Shown piece by piece: positions 1-8,376 of a DNA stretch of 64,000 nucleotides. Each line of letters starts with the position of its first letter. Position 1 is the first letter of the stretch. Made by a program: the position numbers and the translations under genes. Where the stretch lies: the NCBI RefSeq assembly GCF_000172415.1, contig NZ_ABLD01000015.1, positions 99,015-163,014 on the forward strand. Direction: 5' to 3'. The DNA comes from Paraburkholderia graminis C4D1M (GTDB lineage Bacteria > Pseudomonadota > Gammaproteobacteria > Burkholderiales > Burkholderiaceae). Below the pieces are notes generated by a model. It saw only the letters and a program-made list of their open reading frames with translations, was not told the DNA's origin and did not search any database.

Positions 1-516
1 GGCATCAAGGTGCTCGACACGGTGTATTCCGACTGGAGCCCCGTGAAGGCCAAGCAGCAAATGCAGGCCATGATCGCGAAGTACGGGCACAACATCAACG
101 CCGTGTGGTGCGCGCACGGCTTGCCCGTCGCGGGCTCGATCGAAGCGTTCGTCGCGGCCGGATTCAAGCCAGGCGAAATTCCGCCGCATACGACAGCCGA
201 TCTGAACGGCCCATTGCAACTCGCGTTGAAGTACAAGATTCCGATGCTCGAGATCGGCTATCCGCCTTCAATGGGCGGCACGTCGCTCGATGTCGCGCTC
301 AAGGTGCTGCAAGGTCAACCCTTGCCCAAGATCTACGAGATCAGTCCGCAGATCGCATTGACGCGTGGCGACGAAACGGCATCGGTCCCGCATCCCGACC
401 AGTACATCGATCAGGTGGTCGACGCGAAGGGGCCGCCCGACAAGATCATCGACGGCGGCATGGGCGCGGACTACAACCCGTCGACCTTCAAGATCAAGTT
501 GCCGGGTGAAAAATGA
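1..516 (+). CDS. Sugar-type ABC transporter periplasmic binding protein, C-terminal part (partial)
   Basis: The reading frame is open from base 1, so the gene begins before the window; about 171 codons remain. The visible part looks like the second lobe of a type I periplasmic binding protein of the ribose/xylose class: a segment VWCAHGLPVAG, where such proteins ask which ligand-bound state is present, a segment TTADLNGPLQLALKYKIP and a lysine-rich C-terminus. It should bind the substrate in the periplasm for the ATPase and permeases that follow. Its stop overlaps the ATPase start by 4 bases (ATGA), which indicates translational coupling. Signal peptide and first lobe are not visible. The substrate cannot be read from this fragment. 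Confidence 0.8.
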   Translation, partial: GIKVLDTVYSDWSPVKAKQQMQAMIAKYGHNINAVWCAHGLPVAGSIEAFVAAGFKPGEIPPHTTADLNGPLQLALKYKIPMLEIGYPPSMGGTSLDVALKVLQGQPLPKIYEISPQIALTRGDETASVPHPDQYIDQVVDAKGPPDKIIDGGMGADYNPSTFKIKLPGEK

Positions 517-2087
517 ACCAGCCCACATCCAGTCCGGCAGGCGAAAGCCTGGACGCGCAGCCCGACGTGATCGAGGTCACCGGCATCACGAAGCAATTTC
601 CTGGTGTAAAGAGCCTCGATGCCGTGAACTTCGGTGTGCGTAGCGGTGAGATTCACGCACTCGTCGGCGAGAACGGCGCAGGCAAATCGACGCTGATGAA
701 AGTGCTTGCGGGTGCCTATGTCCCCGACGAAGGCGCATTGCGATTCGAAGGTCAGCCAATGGTGTGGAAGTCCCCCGCCGACGCAAAGGCGCACGGCGTT
801 CACATCATCTATCAGGAACTCGTGCTGTTTCCGCAATCGAGCGTGGCGCAGAACATCTTCGCCGGAATCGAGCCGCGCACGCGGCTGGGCACGATCGACC
901 ATCGCGCGATGAACGAACGCGCCGCCGCCTTGCTGCACGAACTCGGCGTACAACTCGATCCGCGCGAGCGTGTCGGCGCGCTTTCGGTCGCCAGTCAGCA
1001 GATGGTCGAGATCGCGAAGGCGATGGCCAGCGAGATACGAGTGCTGATACTCGACGAACCGACAGCAGTCATCGCGGGCAAGGAAGTTCAACTGCTGTTC
1101 GCACGGCTGCGCGTGCTGCGCGAGCGCGGCGTCGCGATCGTCTATATCTCGCATCGGCTCGATGAAATCTTCGAACTGTGCGACCGCGTGACCGTCATGA
1201 AGGACGGCCGCAAGATCGGCACACAGCCCGTTTCCGAAACGACGCGCGCCGATCTCGTGCGCATGATGGTCGGCCGCGAAATGAAGGACATCTATCCGCC
1301 AAAGCCCACGCTGCAACCGGGCGGCACGGTGCTGATGAAGGTCGAAGGGCTGCAGGTCGGCAATCGCGTATTCGATGCTTCGCTTTCGGTACGCGCCGGC
1401 GAAATCGTCGGGCTCGCCGGCATGGTCGGCTCCGGCCGCACCGAACTCGCGTCGGGCGTATTCGGCGCGCTGCCCGCGCGCGGCACGATCGAAGTGCGCG
1501 GCGCGCGCCATACGCGCATGACACCGGCAACGGCAATCCGCCTCGGCCTCGGCTTCGTCACGGAAGACCGCAAGTCCGAAGGCTTGCTGATGTACCTGAA
1601 CGTCGCGCAGAACGTCACGGCGACAACGCTCAAGCATGTGTCCCGTTTCGGATTGCTGAAAGCGAAACACGAGCGAAGCGCGGGCGCCGATGCAATCCGC
1701 GAATTCGGCATTGCGGGCGCGCGCCCCGCGGGCAGCGTCGCGACACTGTCGGGCGGCAATCAGCAGAAGGTGCTGATCAGCCGATGGGTGCGCGTGTGCA
1801 CCAGCGTGCTGATTGTCGACGAACCGACCCGCGGCGTCGATATCGGCGCGAAGGCGGAAATCTATCGGCTGATGCGCGAACTGACGAATCGGGGACTCGG
1901 CATCCTGATGATCAGTTCCGAGTTGCAGGAAGTGATCGGCATGTCCGACCGCGTCCTCGTGATGCGCGAAGGACGCATCGCGGGCGAAGTCAGCGGCAAC
2001 GAGATGACCGAGCACGGCATCATGGCGCTCGCGACCGGCGGCGGGCAATTCGTTCGAACGGGAGGCGCACATGCATTCGCTCATTAG
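513..2087 (+). CDS. Sugar ABC transporter ATP-binding protein, duplicated ATPase (RbsA/XylG/MglA class)
   Basis: This 524-residue protein has two fused ABC domains, as in RbsA and MglA. Domain 1 has a canonical Walker A, GENGAGKST (residues 52-60), and a Walker B ending LDEPTA, but its signature is degenerate (LSVASQQ). Domain 2 has a degenerate Walker A (GMVGSGRTE) and an intact signature LSGGNQQ (about residue 411) followed by VDEPTRGVD. This asymmetry is normal for the family. It energises uptake on the cytoplasmic face together with the two permeases downstream. It overlaps the binding protein by 4 bases and the first permease by 17 bases, so the four genes are almost certainly one operon. 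Confidence 0.93.
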   Translation: MNQPTSSPAGESLDAQPDVIEVTGITKQFPGVKSLDAVNFGVRSGEIHALVGENGAGKSTLMKVLAGAYVPDEGALRFEGQPMVWKSPADAKAHGVHIIYQELVLFPQSSVAQNIFAGIEPRTRLGTIDHRAMNERAAALLHELGVQLDPRERVGALSVASQQMVEIAKAMASEIRVLILDEPTAVIAGKEVQLLFARLRVLRERGVAIVYISHRLDEIFELCDRVTVMKDGRKIGTQPVSETTRADLVRMMVGREMKDIYPPKPTLQPGGTVLMKVEGLQVGNRVFDASLSVRAGEIVGLAGMVGSGRTELASGVFGALPARGTIEVRGARHTRMTPATAIRLGLGFVTEDRKSEGLLMYLNVAQNVTATTLKHVSRFGLLKAKHERSAGADAIREFGIAGARPAGSVATLSGGNQQKVLISRWVRVCTSVLIVDEPTRGVDIGAKAEIYRLMRELTNRGLGILMISSELQEVIGMSDRVLVMREGRIAGEVSGNEMTEHGIMALATGGGQFVRTGGAHAFAH

Positions 2088-3024
2088 GCGTCATGTTCCG
2101 CTGAACGCAGCCGCGTATATCGTGGCCGGTTTGATCGTCATGCTGTTCGTCGCCGGGGCCAGCGTGAATGACCGCTTTTCGACGCTGTCCAATCTGCTGA
2201 ACGTCCATCAGCAGGCGACGGGACTTGCGCTCGTCGCACTGGGGCAGACACTCGCCGTGCTGACGGGCGGCATCGATCTGTCGGTCGGCTCGCTGATCAG
2301 CGTGTCGGCGACGCTCACCTCCGGTTTGTCGGAAGCCACACAAGGCGGATGGGGCGTGGCGATCGCAGTCGCGATTGCGCTGTCCGTACTCGTGGGATTG
2401 GTCAATGGCCTGCTCGTGCTCTGGCTGCGCGTGCATCCGCTGATCGTCACGCTCGGCATGGGCGCGGTGCTGCAAGGCGGCATTCTGTACTACGCGAACG
2501 GCCCGGCGGGCGGCGTGCCGGACGGCTTCGACGCACTCGCTTACGGCCGCTACGCCAACGTGCCCGTGACCGCCACCGTCGTGCTGCTGCTCTACGGCTG
2601 CGTATCGTATTTCATGCGCAATACGCGCCTCGGGCGATACGTCTACCTCGTGGGCGACGACGACAACTCGGCGACGCTGTCGGGCATTCCCCGCAAACGC
2701 GTCATTCTGTTCGTCTACACGTTCTCGTCCCTCTGCGCGGGTCTCACGGGCATCTATCTGGCTGCCCAGTTCGGATCGGGTCAACCGTATCTCGGCGCCA
2801 ACTACACGCTCGCGTCGATTACGCCGGTTGTGGTCGGCGGCACGATTCTGAGCGGCGGGCGCGGCGGCGTCATCGGCACGCTGCTCGGCGTGTATCTGCT
2901 CAGCATGCTCAACAACCTGATCAACTTCGCGGGCGTGCCGTCGCAGTATCAGCTTATCGTGCAGGGCGTCGCGATCATTGCCGCCGTCTGCGTGAATGTC
3001 CAGCAGAAACGGAGGCTCGCATGA
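2071..3024 (+). CDS. Sugar ABC transporter permease (BPD_transp_2 / RbsC class), first of two
   Basis: A 317-residue, very hydrophobic protein with about 8-10 membrane segments. It carries the family landmark GGIDLSVGSLISVSA (about residues 65-80) and a later VVGGTILSGGRGGVIGT segment, both typical of RbsC/XylH-type permeases. It forms half of the inner-membrane channel, probably as a heterodimer with the next gene product. The start overlaps the ATPase end by 17 bases and the stop overlaps the next start by 4 bases. Two different permease genes rather than one homodimeric permease is the arrangement of YtfT/YjfF-like systems, also found further along this window. Confidence 0.92.
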   Translation: MHSLIRRHVPLNAAAYIVAGLIVMLFVAGASVNDRFSTLSNLLNVHQQATGLALVALGQTLAVLTGGIDLSVGSLISVSATLTSGLSEATQGGWGVAIAVAIALSVLVGLVNGLLVLWLRVHPLIVTLGMGAVLQGGILYYANGPAGGVPDGFDALAYGRYANVPVTATVVLLLYGCVSYFMRNTRLGRYVYLVGDDDNSATLSGIPRKRVILFVYTFSSLCAGLTGIYLAAQFGSGQPYLGANYTLASITPVVVGGTILSGGRGGVIGTLLGVYLLSMLNNLINFAGVPSQYQLIVQGVAIIAAVCVNVQQKRRLA

Positions 3025-3992
3025 ACTCGGTTGCTCCACGCACGGACGCCTCGCCTGCGCGCAAGCTCTCGCTCGGTGTCGCGCGACGCTATGGAATCTA
3101 TCTGTTTCTCGCGGCGCTGATTGCGCTTTCGGGTGCAAGGTCGCCGACGTTCCTTCGTGCCGACAACGTCGTCAACATGCTGGTGCAGTTCGCGCCGCTC
3201 GGCATCGTCGTGATTGGCCAGGTGTTCGTGATTCTTGTCGGCGGACTCGATCTGTCGGTTGCCTCGGTGATGGCCACGGCAGCCGTCATCGCCACCGCAT
3301 TCGACGACACGAACCATTCGGCGCCCGCGATCTTCGGCGTCACGCTCGTGTTGTGCATCGGCGCCGGTCTGCTCAACGGCCTGCTCGTGACGAAGCGCCA
3401 GGTGTCGCCGTTTCTCGCGACATTTGCCACGGCGGTCGTGCTCGACGGCCTGCGCTTCGCCTATACGCAAGGCGCGCCTTCGGGCAACGTGCCACCGCTT
3501 TTTCACGCGATGGGAACCGGCTCGGTCGCGGGCGTGCCCGTCAACGTGCTGTTGCTGCTCGCGTGCGCGATCGTGTTCGGCACCCTGCTGCATCTGTCCA
3601 CCTTCGGGCGACGCGTGTACATGGTGGGCGGCAATGCCGTCGCCGCGAGACTGGTCGGCGTGAGCCCCGACACCGTGCGCATCGCGTGCTACGCGATCAG
3701 CGCGCTGCTTGCCGGGCTGGCCGGGCTGATCCTGTCGGGCTATGTTGGCATCGTCGACAACTGGGTGGGACGCGGCTTCGAGCTCGATTCGATCGTCGCC
3801 GCGGTGATGGGCGGCCTCGCCCTTTCCGGCGGCCGCGGCTCGCTGCCAGGCGGACTCGCGGGCGCAGCGATTCTCGTCGTCGTCTTCAACATCGTGCTCT
3901 TGATCGGCATGCCCGTGCAGGCGCAGATCATCGTCAAGGGCGTCATCATCATCGGCGCATCCGCGTGCTACGTGAGCCGCCGGCAGCGCTGA
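3021..3992 (+). CDS. Sugar ABC transporter permease (BPD_transp_2 class), second of two
   Basis: The frame is open far upstream, but the start is placed at ATG 3021, which overlaps the preceding stop as ATGA and gives a normal 323-residue permease. It has the motif GGLDLSVASVMATAA and the C-terminal ALSGGRGSLPGG segment of the RbsC family, with multiple hydrophobic stretches. It should pair with the preceding permease. It is the last gene of the transport block; 56 bases separate it from the dehydrogenase gene, still on the same strand. Confidence 0.9.
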   Translation: MNSVAPRTDASPARKLSLGVARRYGIYLFLAALIALSGARSPTFLRADNVVNMLVQFAPLGIVVIGQVFVILVGGLDLSVASVMATAAVIATAFDDTNHSAPAIFGVTLVLCIGAGLLNGLLVTKRQVSPFLATFATAVVLDGLRFAYTQGAPSGNVPPLFHAMGTGSVAGVPVNVLLLLACAIVFGTLLHLSTFGRRVYMVGGNAVAARLVGVSPDTVRIACYAISALLAGLAGLILSGYVGIVDNWVGRGFELDSIVAAVMGGLALSGGRGSLPGGLAGAAILVVVFNIVLLIGMPVQAQIIVKGVIIIGASACYVSRRQR

Positions 3993-4048
3993 ATTTACCC
4001 ATTCACACGAGGCCATACGAAATGGCCCGGCTAACCAAGGAGTCGAAC

Positions 4049-5119
4049 ATGAGAGCAGTGCGTTTTCACTGTGCGCACGATGTCCGGGTCGAAAACGTAC
4101 CGGACCCGACGGGCATGGGCGCGAACCAGATGATCGTCAAGCCGCTGTGGTGCGGCATCTGCGGCACCGATCTGCACGAGTATCAGGCGGGGCCCATCGT
4201 GGTGCCGACCGAACCGCATGCGCTGACAGGCGCGAAAGCGCCTCAGGTGCTTGGCCATGAATTCAGCGCGGAAGTCGTCGAAGTCGGCAAGGACGTGAAG
4301 AACGTGCAACGCGGCGACCGCATCTCGGTGATGCCGCTCGCGTCGTGCGGACAGTGCTATTACTGCGCGCGCGGCATGCGCCATCTGTGCTCGAAAATGG
4401 GCTGCGTCGGGCTCAGTTGGGACGGCGGCGGAATGGCCGAATACACGCTGCTCAACGACTATCACGCGAACCGCTTGCCCGACACCGTGAGCGACAAACA
4501 GGGCGCGTTGATCGAACCCGCCGCTGTCGCGCTGTATGCGGTCGACCGTGGCGGCGTCACGGTCGGCTCCACAGTGCTGATCACCGGCGCAGGCCCGATC
4601 GGCGTACTTGCCGCCCTCGCCTGCCATGCAGCGGGCGCCACGAAGATTTTCGTGAGCGAACCCAATGCGGCGCGAGCCGACAAGATGGCCGGCTTCGGCG
4701 TCACGACCGCAATCTTCGATCCATCCGACGGCGAACTGCCGCAAAAGATTCGCGACCTGACAGAAGGCGTCGGCGTGGACGTGGCGATCGAATGCGCGGG
4801 CAACCAGCATGCGCTGAACGCATGCGTCGACGCGGTGCGATCGGCGGGCGCTGTGGTTCAGGCGGGTCTGCACGTGGGCACAGCGAGCGTCGACCCGATG
4901 AAATGGTCGCTGAAGGACATCCGGATCGAAGGCACATGGTGTTACCCCGTCACGATCTGGCCGCGCATCATCGGCATGATCGCGAACGGCAAGTTCCCGG
5001 TTGAAAAGCTCATTCACGATCTGATCGATGCCGACGAAGTCGTCGAGAAAGGCTTTGACGTACTGAGCGACAAAGGCAGCGACAAGATGAAGATTCTCAT
5101 CAATCCCCAGACACGGTGA
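4049..5119 (+). CDS. Zinc-dependent medium-chain dehydrogenase (butanediol/threonine/polyol dehydrogenase type)
   Basis: A 356-residue cytoplasmic NAD(P)-dependent alcohol dehydrogenase. The start at ATG 4049 is preferred over an in-frame ATG at 4022 because AAGGAG (4037-4042) lies 6 bases before it. Catalytic zinc residues are visible as Cys35 in CGICGTD and His70-Glu71 in LGHEF. The structural zinc lobe has four cysteines at 100, 103, 106 and 114. A Rossmann motif GAGPIG follows near residue 175. The closest textbook relatives are (R,R)-butanediol dehydrogenase and sugar-alcohol dehydrogenases. With the sugar-type importer upstream, oxidation of an imported polyol or cyclitol is a reasonable inference; the true substrate is not visible. 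Confidence 0.85.
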   Translation: MRAVRFHCAHDVRVENVPDPTGMGANQMIVKPLWCGICGTDLHEYQAGPIVVPTEPHALTGAKAPQVLGHEFSAEVVEVGKDVKNVQRGDRISVMPLASCGQCYYCARGMRHLCSKMGCVGLSWDGGGMAEYTLLNDYHANRLPDTVSDKQGALIEPAAVALYAVDRGGVTVGSTVLITGAGPIGVLAALACHAAGATKIFVSEPNAARADKMAGFGVTTAIFDPSDGELPQKIRDLTEGVGVDVAIECAGNQHALNACVDAVRSAGAVVQAGLHVGTASVDPMKWSLKDIRIEGTWCYPVTIWPRIIGMIANGKFPVEKLIHDLIDADEVVEKGFDVLSDKGSDKMKILINPQTR

Positions 5120-5123
5120 CGAC

Positions 5124-6032
5124 ATGCCGCACACGCAAGAGAAGCAACACACACAAACGGTAGGCTGGATCGGGCTCGGCAAGATGGGGTCGCCCATAGT
5201 GCGCAATCTGCTCGCCGCGGGATTCGACGTGACCGTGTACGACGTCGATACAGCACGCGTCGACGAGGCCGTTGGACTCGGCGCGCGCCGTGCAGAGGAT
5301 GTCGCGAGTGTCGCGCGTTCGGCACCGCTCGTGTTCTCGATCATCCCCGACGACGACGTATTGCGTAAAGTCGCGCTCGGCACACATGGCGTGATCGAAA
5401 ATGCGAACGACGGCGCCGTTTATATCGACATGAGCACGGTGTCGCCCACGGCATCGGGCGAAGTTCGCGAAGCAGCGCGTAAGCGCGGCGTCGGCTACAT
5501 CTGCGCGCCGGTATCGGGCAGCACGGTCCTTGCCGGCAACGCGCAGTTGACGGTATTCGCATCGGGCGCGAAAGAGGCATACGGGCTCGCGTTGCCCGTC
5601 TTCCAGGCCATGTCGGCGCGTCAGTACTATGTCGGCGAAGATCAGCAGGCACGTTATCTGAAGCTCGCCATCAATCACCTCGTCGGCTCGACGGCCGTGC
5701 TGCTTGCCGAAGCCTTAACGCTCGGCACGAAAGGCGGCCTCGACTGGGCCGAGATGCTCGATGTGATCGGCGACAGCGTCGCGGCATCGCCGCTCGTCAA
5801 ATACAAACTCGATCCGCTGAAAAAACGTGACTTCTCTCCCGCGTTTTCTTCGCGGCAGATGCTCAAGGACATGTCGCTCGTGGTCGACGCCGGCGTCGAA
5901 GCCGGCGTCCCGATGGCAGCCGCGGCACTCGTGCGCGAGCAGTTTTCGCACTACGCCCAGGGCGATGGAGCGGAACTGGACTTCTTTTCCATCGTGCGTG
6001 CTGTCGAAGCACAAGCCGGCCTTACCCGCTAA
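5124..6032 (+). CDS. NAD(P)-dependent beta-hydroxyacid dehydrogenase family protein
   Basis: A 302-residue member of the 3-hydroxyisobutyrate / tartronate semialdehyde / 6-phosphogluconate dehydrogenase superfamily. The N-terminal Rossmann motif is GLGKMG (residues 17-22). A substrate-binding segment around PVSGSTVLAGNAQL (the family pattern is DAPVSGG) follows, and the probable catalytic lysine sits in LKLAINHLVG near residue 180. The family oxidises 2- or 3-hydroxy acids or reduces semialdehydes. It begins 4 bases after the alcohol dehydrogenase gene, so the two are co-transcribed and may act on consecutive intermediates. One oddity is the non-canonical first glycine-rich patch (APVSGST instead of APVSGG). 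Confidence 0.85.
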   Translation: MPHTQEKQHTQTVGWIGLGKMGSPIVRNLLAAGFDVTVYDVDTARVDEAVGLGARRAEDVASVARSAPLVFSIIPDDDVLRKVALGTHGVIENANDGAVYIDMSTVSPTASGEVREAARKRGVGYICAPVSGSTVLAGNAQLTVFASGAKEAYGLALPVFQAMSARQYYVGEDQQARYLKLAINHLVGSTAVLLAEALTLGTKGGLDWAEMLDVIGDSVAASPLVKYKLDPLKKRDFSPAFSSRQMLKDMSLVVDAGVEAGVPMAAAALVREQFSHYAQGDGAELDFFSIVRAVEAQAGLTR

Positions 6033-6061
6033 GTACGCTTTCACCTTACTCCGGAGTCACG

Positions 6062-6346
6062 ATGCACTACACCGTCTACTGCCTCGACCACGACAACATG
6101 GTCGAACGCCGCCTTGCCCATTACGAAGAACACAAGGCGTACCTGGCCACGTCGCCAGTCAGAATGGTCATGTCGGGCCCGCTGCTGGCCGGCGACGAGG
6201 AAACGATGATCGGCAGTTTCTTTCTTTTCGAAGCCGACGAGATCGGCGACGTGATGCGCTTTAACAGCAACGACCCGTTCAACAAGGCTGGAATCTGGCG
6301 TACTGTCGATATCCGCCCGTTCCTCAAGCGCGTCGACAACCGCTAG
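6062..6346 (+). CDS. YciI family protein, possible TftG-like enzyme
   Basis: A 94-residue small protein with the YciI (ferredoxin-like) fold pattern: an N-terminal YTVYCLDH strand, a histidine-containing helix RLAHYEEHKAYL, MSGPLL in the middle and the signature NDPFNKAGIW near residues 70-79. The conserved His and Asp of the family are both present. Most YciI proteins have no known function, but TftG of the 2,4,5-trichlorophenoxyacetate pathway is a YciI enzyme that dehydrochlorinates chlorohydroxyquinol, and its gene neighbours encode hydroxyquinol dioxygenase and maleylacetate reductase. The same neighbours follow here, so an enzymatic role in the ring-cleavage route is plausible. A GGAG sequence precedes the start. 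Confidence 0.85.
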   Translation: MHYTVYCLDHDNMVERRLAHYEEHKAYLATSPVRMVMSGPLLAGDEETMIGSFFLFEADEIGDVMRFNSNDPFNKAGIWRTVDIRPFLKRVDNR

Positions 6347-6366
6347 GCAGATCAAGGAATCGATTC

Positions 6367-7230
6367 ATGCGAAACCTCGACGAAAACACCATCACGGATG
6401 CCGTTCTTGCACGCCACGAACACGCACCCGATGAGCGGCTGAAGACGATTGCGACGGGTCTCGTGCGGCATCTGCACGACTTCGCCCGCGAAGTCGGCTT
6501 GACCGAACGCGAATGGGAAGCCGGTATCCGCTTTCTCACCGAGGTCGGCCATATCACCGACGAGCGCCGTCAGGAATTCATTCTGCTGTCGGATACGCTC
6601 GGCCTTTCGATGCTCGTGACCGCGATGGCGCATCGCAAGCCTCAAGGCTGCACGGAAGCCACGGTTTTCGGGCCGTTTTTCGTCGACCATGCGCCCGAGT
6701 ATCGCAACGGCGACGACGTGGCCAACGGCGCGCGAGGCGAACCGTGCTTCGTGTCGGGCGTGGTGCGCGGCCGGGACGGCGAACCGGTGAGCGGCGCACG
6801 CATCGAAGTCTGGCAGGCGGACGCCGATGGTTTCTACGACGTCCAGCACAGCGACGCCGACACGCACCGCGCGCGCGGCGTGTTGCATAGTCTTTCCGAT
6901 GGGCGCTATCACTTTCGCTCGATCGTCGCGGTGCCCTACCCGATTCCGCACGATGGTCCGGTGGGGCGAATGCTCGAAGCGCTGGGGCGCCATCCGTGGC
7001 GCCCTGCGCATCTGCATTTCATGATCACGGCGCCCGGCTATGAACGGCTCGTCACGCACGTGTTCCGCGACGGCGATCGTTACCTCGATTCAGACGCCGT
7101 GTTTGGCGTGCGCTCGTCGCTGATTGCGCAGTGGATTCATCACGAGAGCGGCACGGCGCCCGACGGCACCGCAATGACGACGCCCTTCAGCACCCTCGAA
7201 TTCGACTTTGTCTTGAGCCGATCGTCATGA
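6367..7230 (+). CDS. Intradiol ring-cleavage dioxygenase, probable hydroxyquinol 1,2-dioxygenase
   Basis: A 287-residue Fe(III) dioxygenase. An N-terminal dimerisation domain (about residues 20-95) precedes the catalytic beta-sandwich. The iron ligands are visible as Tyr157 (GFYDVQ), Tyr191 (PYPIP) and His215/His217 (RPAHLHF); the block GPVGRMLEALGRHPWRPAHLHF-like region is the family signature. The enzyme opens a 1,2-diol ring between the hydroxyls. Hydroxyquinol (giving maleylacetate) is favoured over catechol because maleylacetate reductase is the next gene, overlapping by 4 bases. Length and N-terminal domain also fit hydroxyquinol dioxygenases. The substrate is inferred from context, not proven. 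Confidence 0.88.
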   Translation: MRNLDENTITDAVLARHEHAPDERLKTIATGLVRHLHDFAREVGLTEREWEAGIRFLTEVGHITDERRQEFILLSDTLGLSMLVTAMAHRKPQGCTEATVFGPFFVDHAPEYRNGDDVANGARGEPCFVSGVVRGRDGEPVSGARIEVWQADADGFYDVQHSDADTHRARGVLHSLSDGRYHFRSIVAVPYPIPHDGPVGRMLEALGRHPWRPAHLHFMITAPGYERLVTHVFRDGDRYLDSDAVFGVRSSLIAQWIHHESGTAPDGTAMTTPFSTLEFDFVLSRSS

Positions 7231-8306
7231 TTGCCTTCACCTACACCAGCCGGCCCGGCCGCATCGTGTTCGGCGCGGGAGCGATCGAGCGCGTCGCGGA
7301 GGAACTCGACGAACTGTGCATTCGGCGCGCGCTCGTGCTCTGCACACCGGAGCAACGTTTTCTCGCCGACCGCGTGCGCAGGATAGCCGGCGAGCACTGC
7401 GCAGACGTGTTCGATCGGGCCGTCATGCATGTGCCCGTCGAAACCGCGCAGGAAGGCGTTGCGGCCGCGCTCGCAGCGGGCGCCGATGGACTGGTCGCGG
7501 CGGGCGGCGGGTCGACGCTGGGGCTCGCAAAAGCCATCGCGCTGGAAACGTCGTTACCGATCCTCGCGATTCCGACGACCTACGCGGGCTCCGAAGTCAC
7601 GCCGATCTACGGCATGACGTCCGCCGGAGAGAAAAAGACCGGCAAGAGCTACCGTGTACTGCCGCGCACCGTGATCTACGACGCGTGCCTCACGCTGACC
7701 TTGCCGGCAGCGCTGTCGGCCACGAGCGGCCTCAACGCGATCGCGCACGCCGCCGAAGGGCTCTATGCGCAGGACGCCAATCCCGTGATGTCGCTCTTCG
7801 CGGAAGAAGGCATCCGCAGTCTCGCGCATGCGTTGCCGCGCATCGTCGAACAGCCGGACGACATCGCGGCACGCGAAGCCGCCCAGTACGGTGCATGGCT
7901 ATGCGGGACCGTGCTGGGGAGCGTCGGCATGGCGTTGCATCACAAGCTGTGCCACACGCTCGGCGGTATGTTCGATCTGCCGCACGCGGAAACTCATGCG
8001 GTGATGCTGCCGTACTCGATGGCGTTCAATCTGCCGGCAGCGCCAGCGGCACACGAACGTCTGTGCAGAGCGCTCGATACGCCGGAGCCCGCGACCTCGC
8101 TCTACGACCTTGGCCGCTCGCTTCATGCGCCGGCGTCTCTCAAAGCGCTGGGCCTGCGCGCAGCGGATATTCCGACGGCTGCGGCCGCCGCAATGCAGGC
8201 GCCGTATTACAACCCGCGGCCACTCTCATACGAAGCGGTACACCGCTTGCTCACTTCAGCTTTCGACGGCATGCGGCCCGACAGCCGCACGTTCGAAAGC
8301 GTATAA
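7227..8306 (+). CDS. Maleylacetate reductase (iron-containing alcohol dehydrogenase superfamily)
   Basis: A 359-residue protein. The start at ATG 7227 overlaps the dioxygenase stop as ATGA; an in-frame upstream extension has no family similarity. It shows the superfamily opening FTYTSRPGRIVFGAGA, the nucleotide-binding motif AAGGGSTLGLAKAIAL and AIPTTYAGSEVTPIYG, the pattern that marks maleylacetate reductases within the superfamily. It reduces maleylacetate to 3-oxoadipate with NAD(P)H, feeding the TCA cycle. Together with the preceding dioxygenase it makes the two-step lower hydroxyquinol pathway. A 7-bp inverted repeat follows directly after its stop. Confidence 0.9.
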   Translation: MIAFTYTSRPGRIVFGAGAIERVAEELDELCIRRALVLCTPEQRFLADRVRRIAGEHCADVFDRAVMHVPVETAQEGVAAALAAGADGLVAAGGGSTLGLAKAIALETSLPILAIPTTYAGSEVTPIYGMTSAGEKKTGKSYRVLPRTVIYDACLTLTLPAALSATSGLNAIAHAAEGLYAQDANPVMSLFAEEGIRSLAHALPRIVEQPDDIAAREAAQYGAWLCGTVLGSVGMALHHKLCHTLGGMFDLPHAETHAVMLPYSMAFNLPAAPAAHERLCRALDTPEPATSLYDLGRSLHAPASLKALGLRAADIPTAAAAAMQAPYYNPRPLSYEAVHRLLTSAFDGMRPDSRTFESV

Positions 8307-8327
8307 GCGCTTCCCTTACCGAAGCGC
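8307..8327 (+). terminator. Short intercistronic hairpin after maleylacetate reductase
   Basis: GCGCTTC (8307-8313) and GAAGCGC (8321-8327) form a perfect 7-bp stem with a 7-base loop beginning one base after the TAA stop. There is no T-run, so it may be a partial terminator or an mRNA-stabilising 3' structure between the dioxygenase operon and the reductase gene that follows. Confidence 0.45.
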
Positions 8328-8376
8328 GGCTCCGCAAATACTCCTGCAAACAGACACTTTTCAATTTCAATTCGCT

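Noticed and set aside
471..2084. 537-codon open frame on the minus strand opposite the first ATPase gene
   Set aside because: Antisense shadow of a strongly conserved ABC ATPase; His/Ala/Arg-rich composition with no motif.
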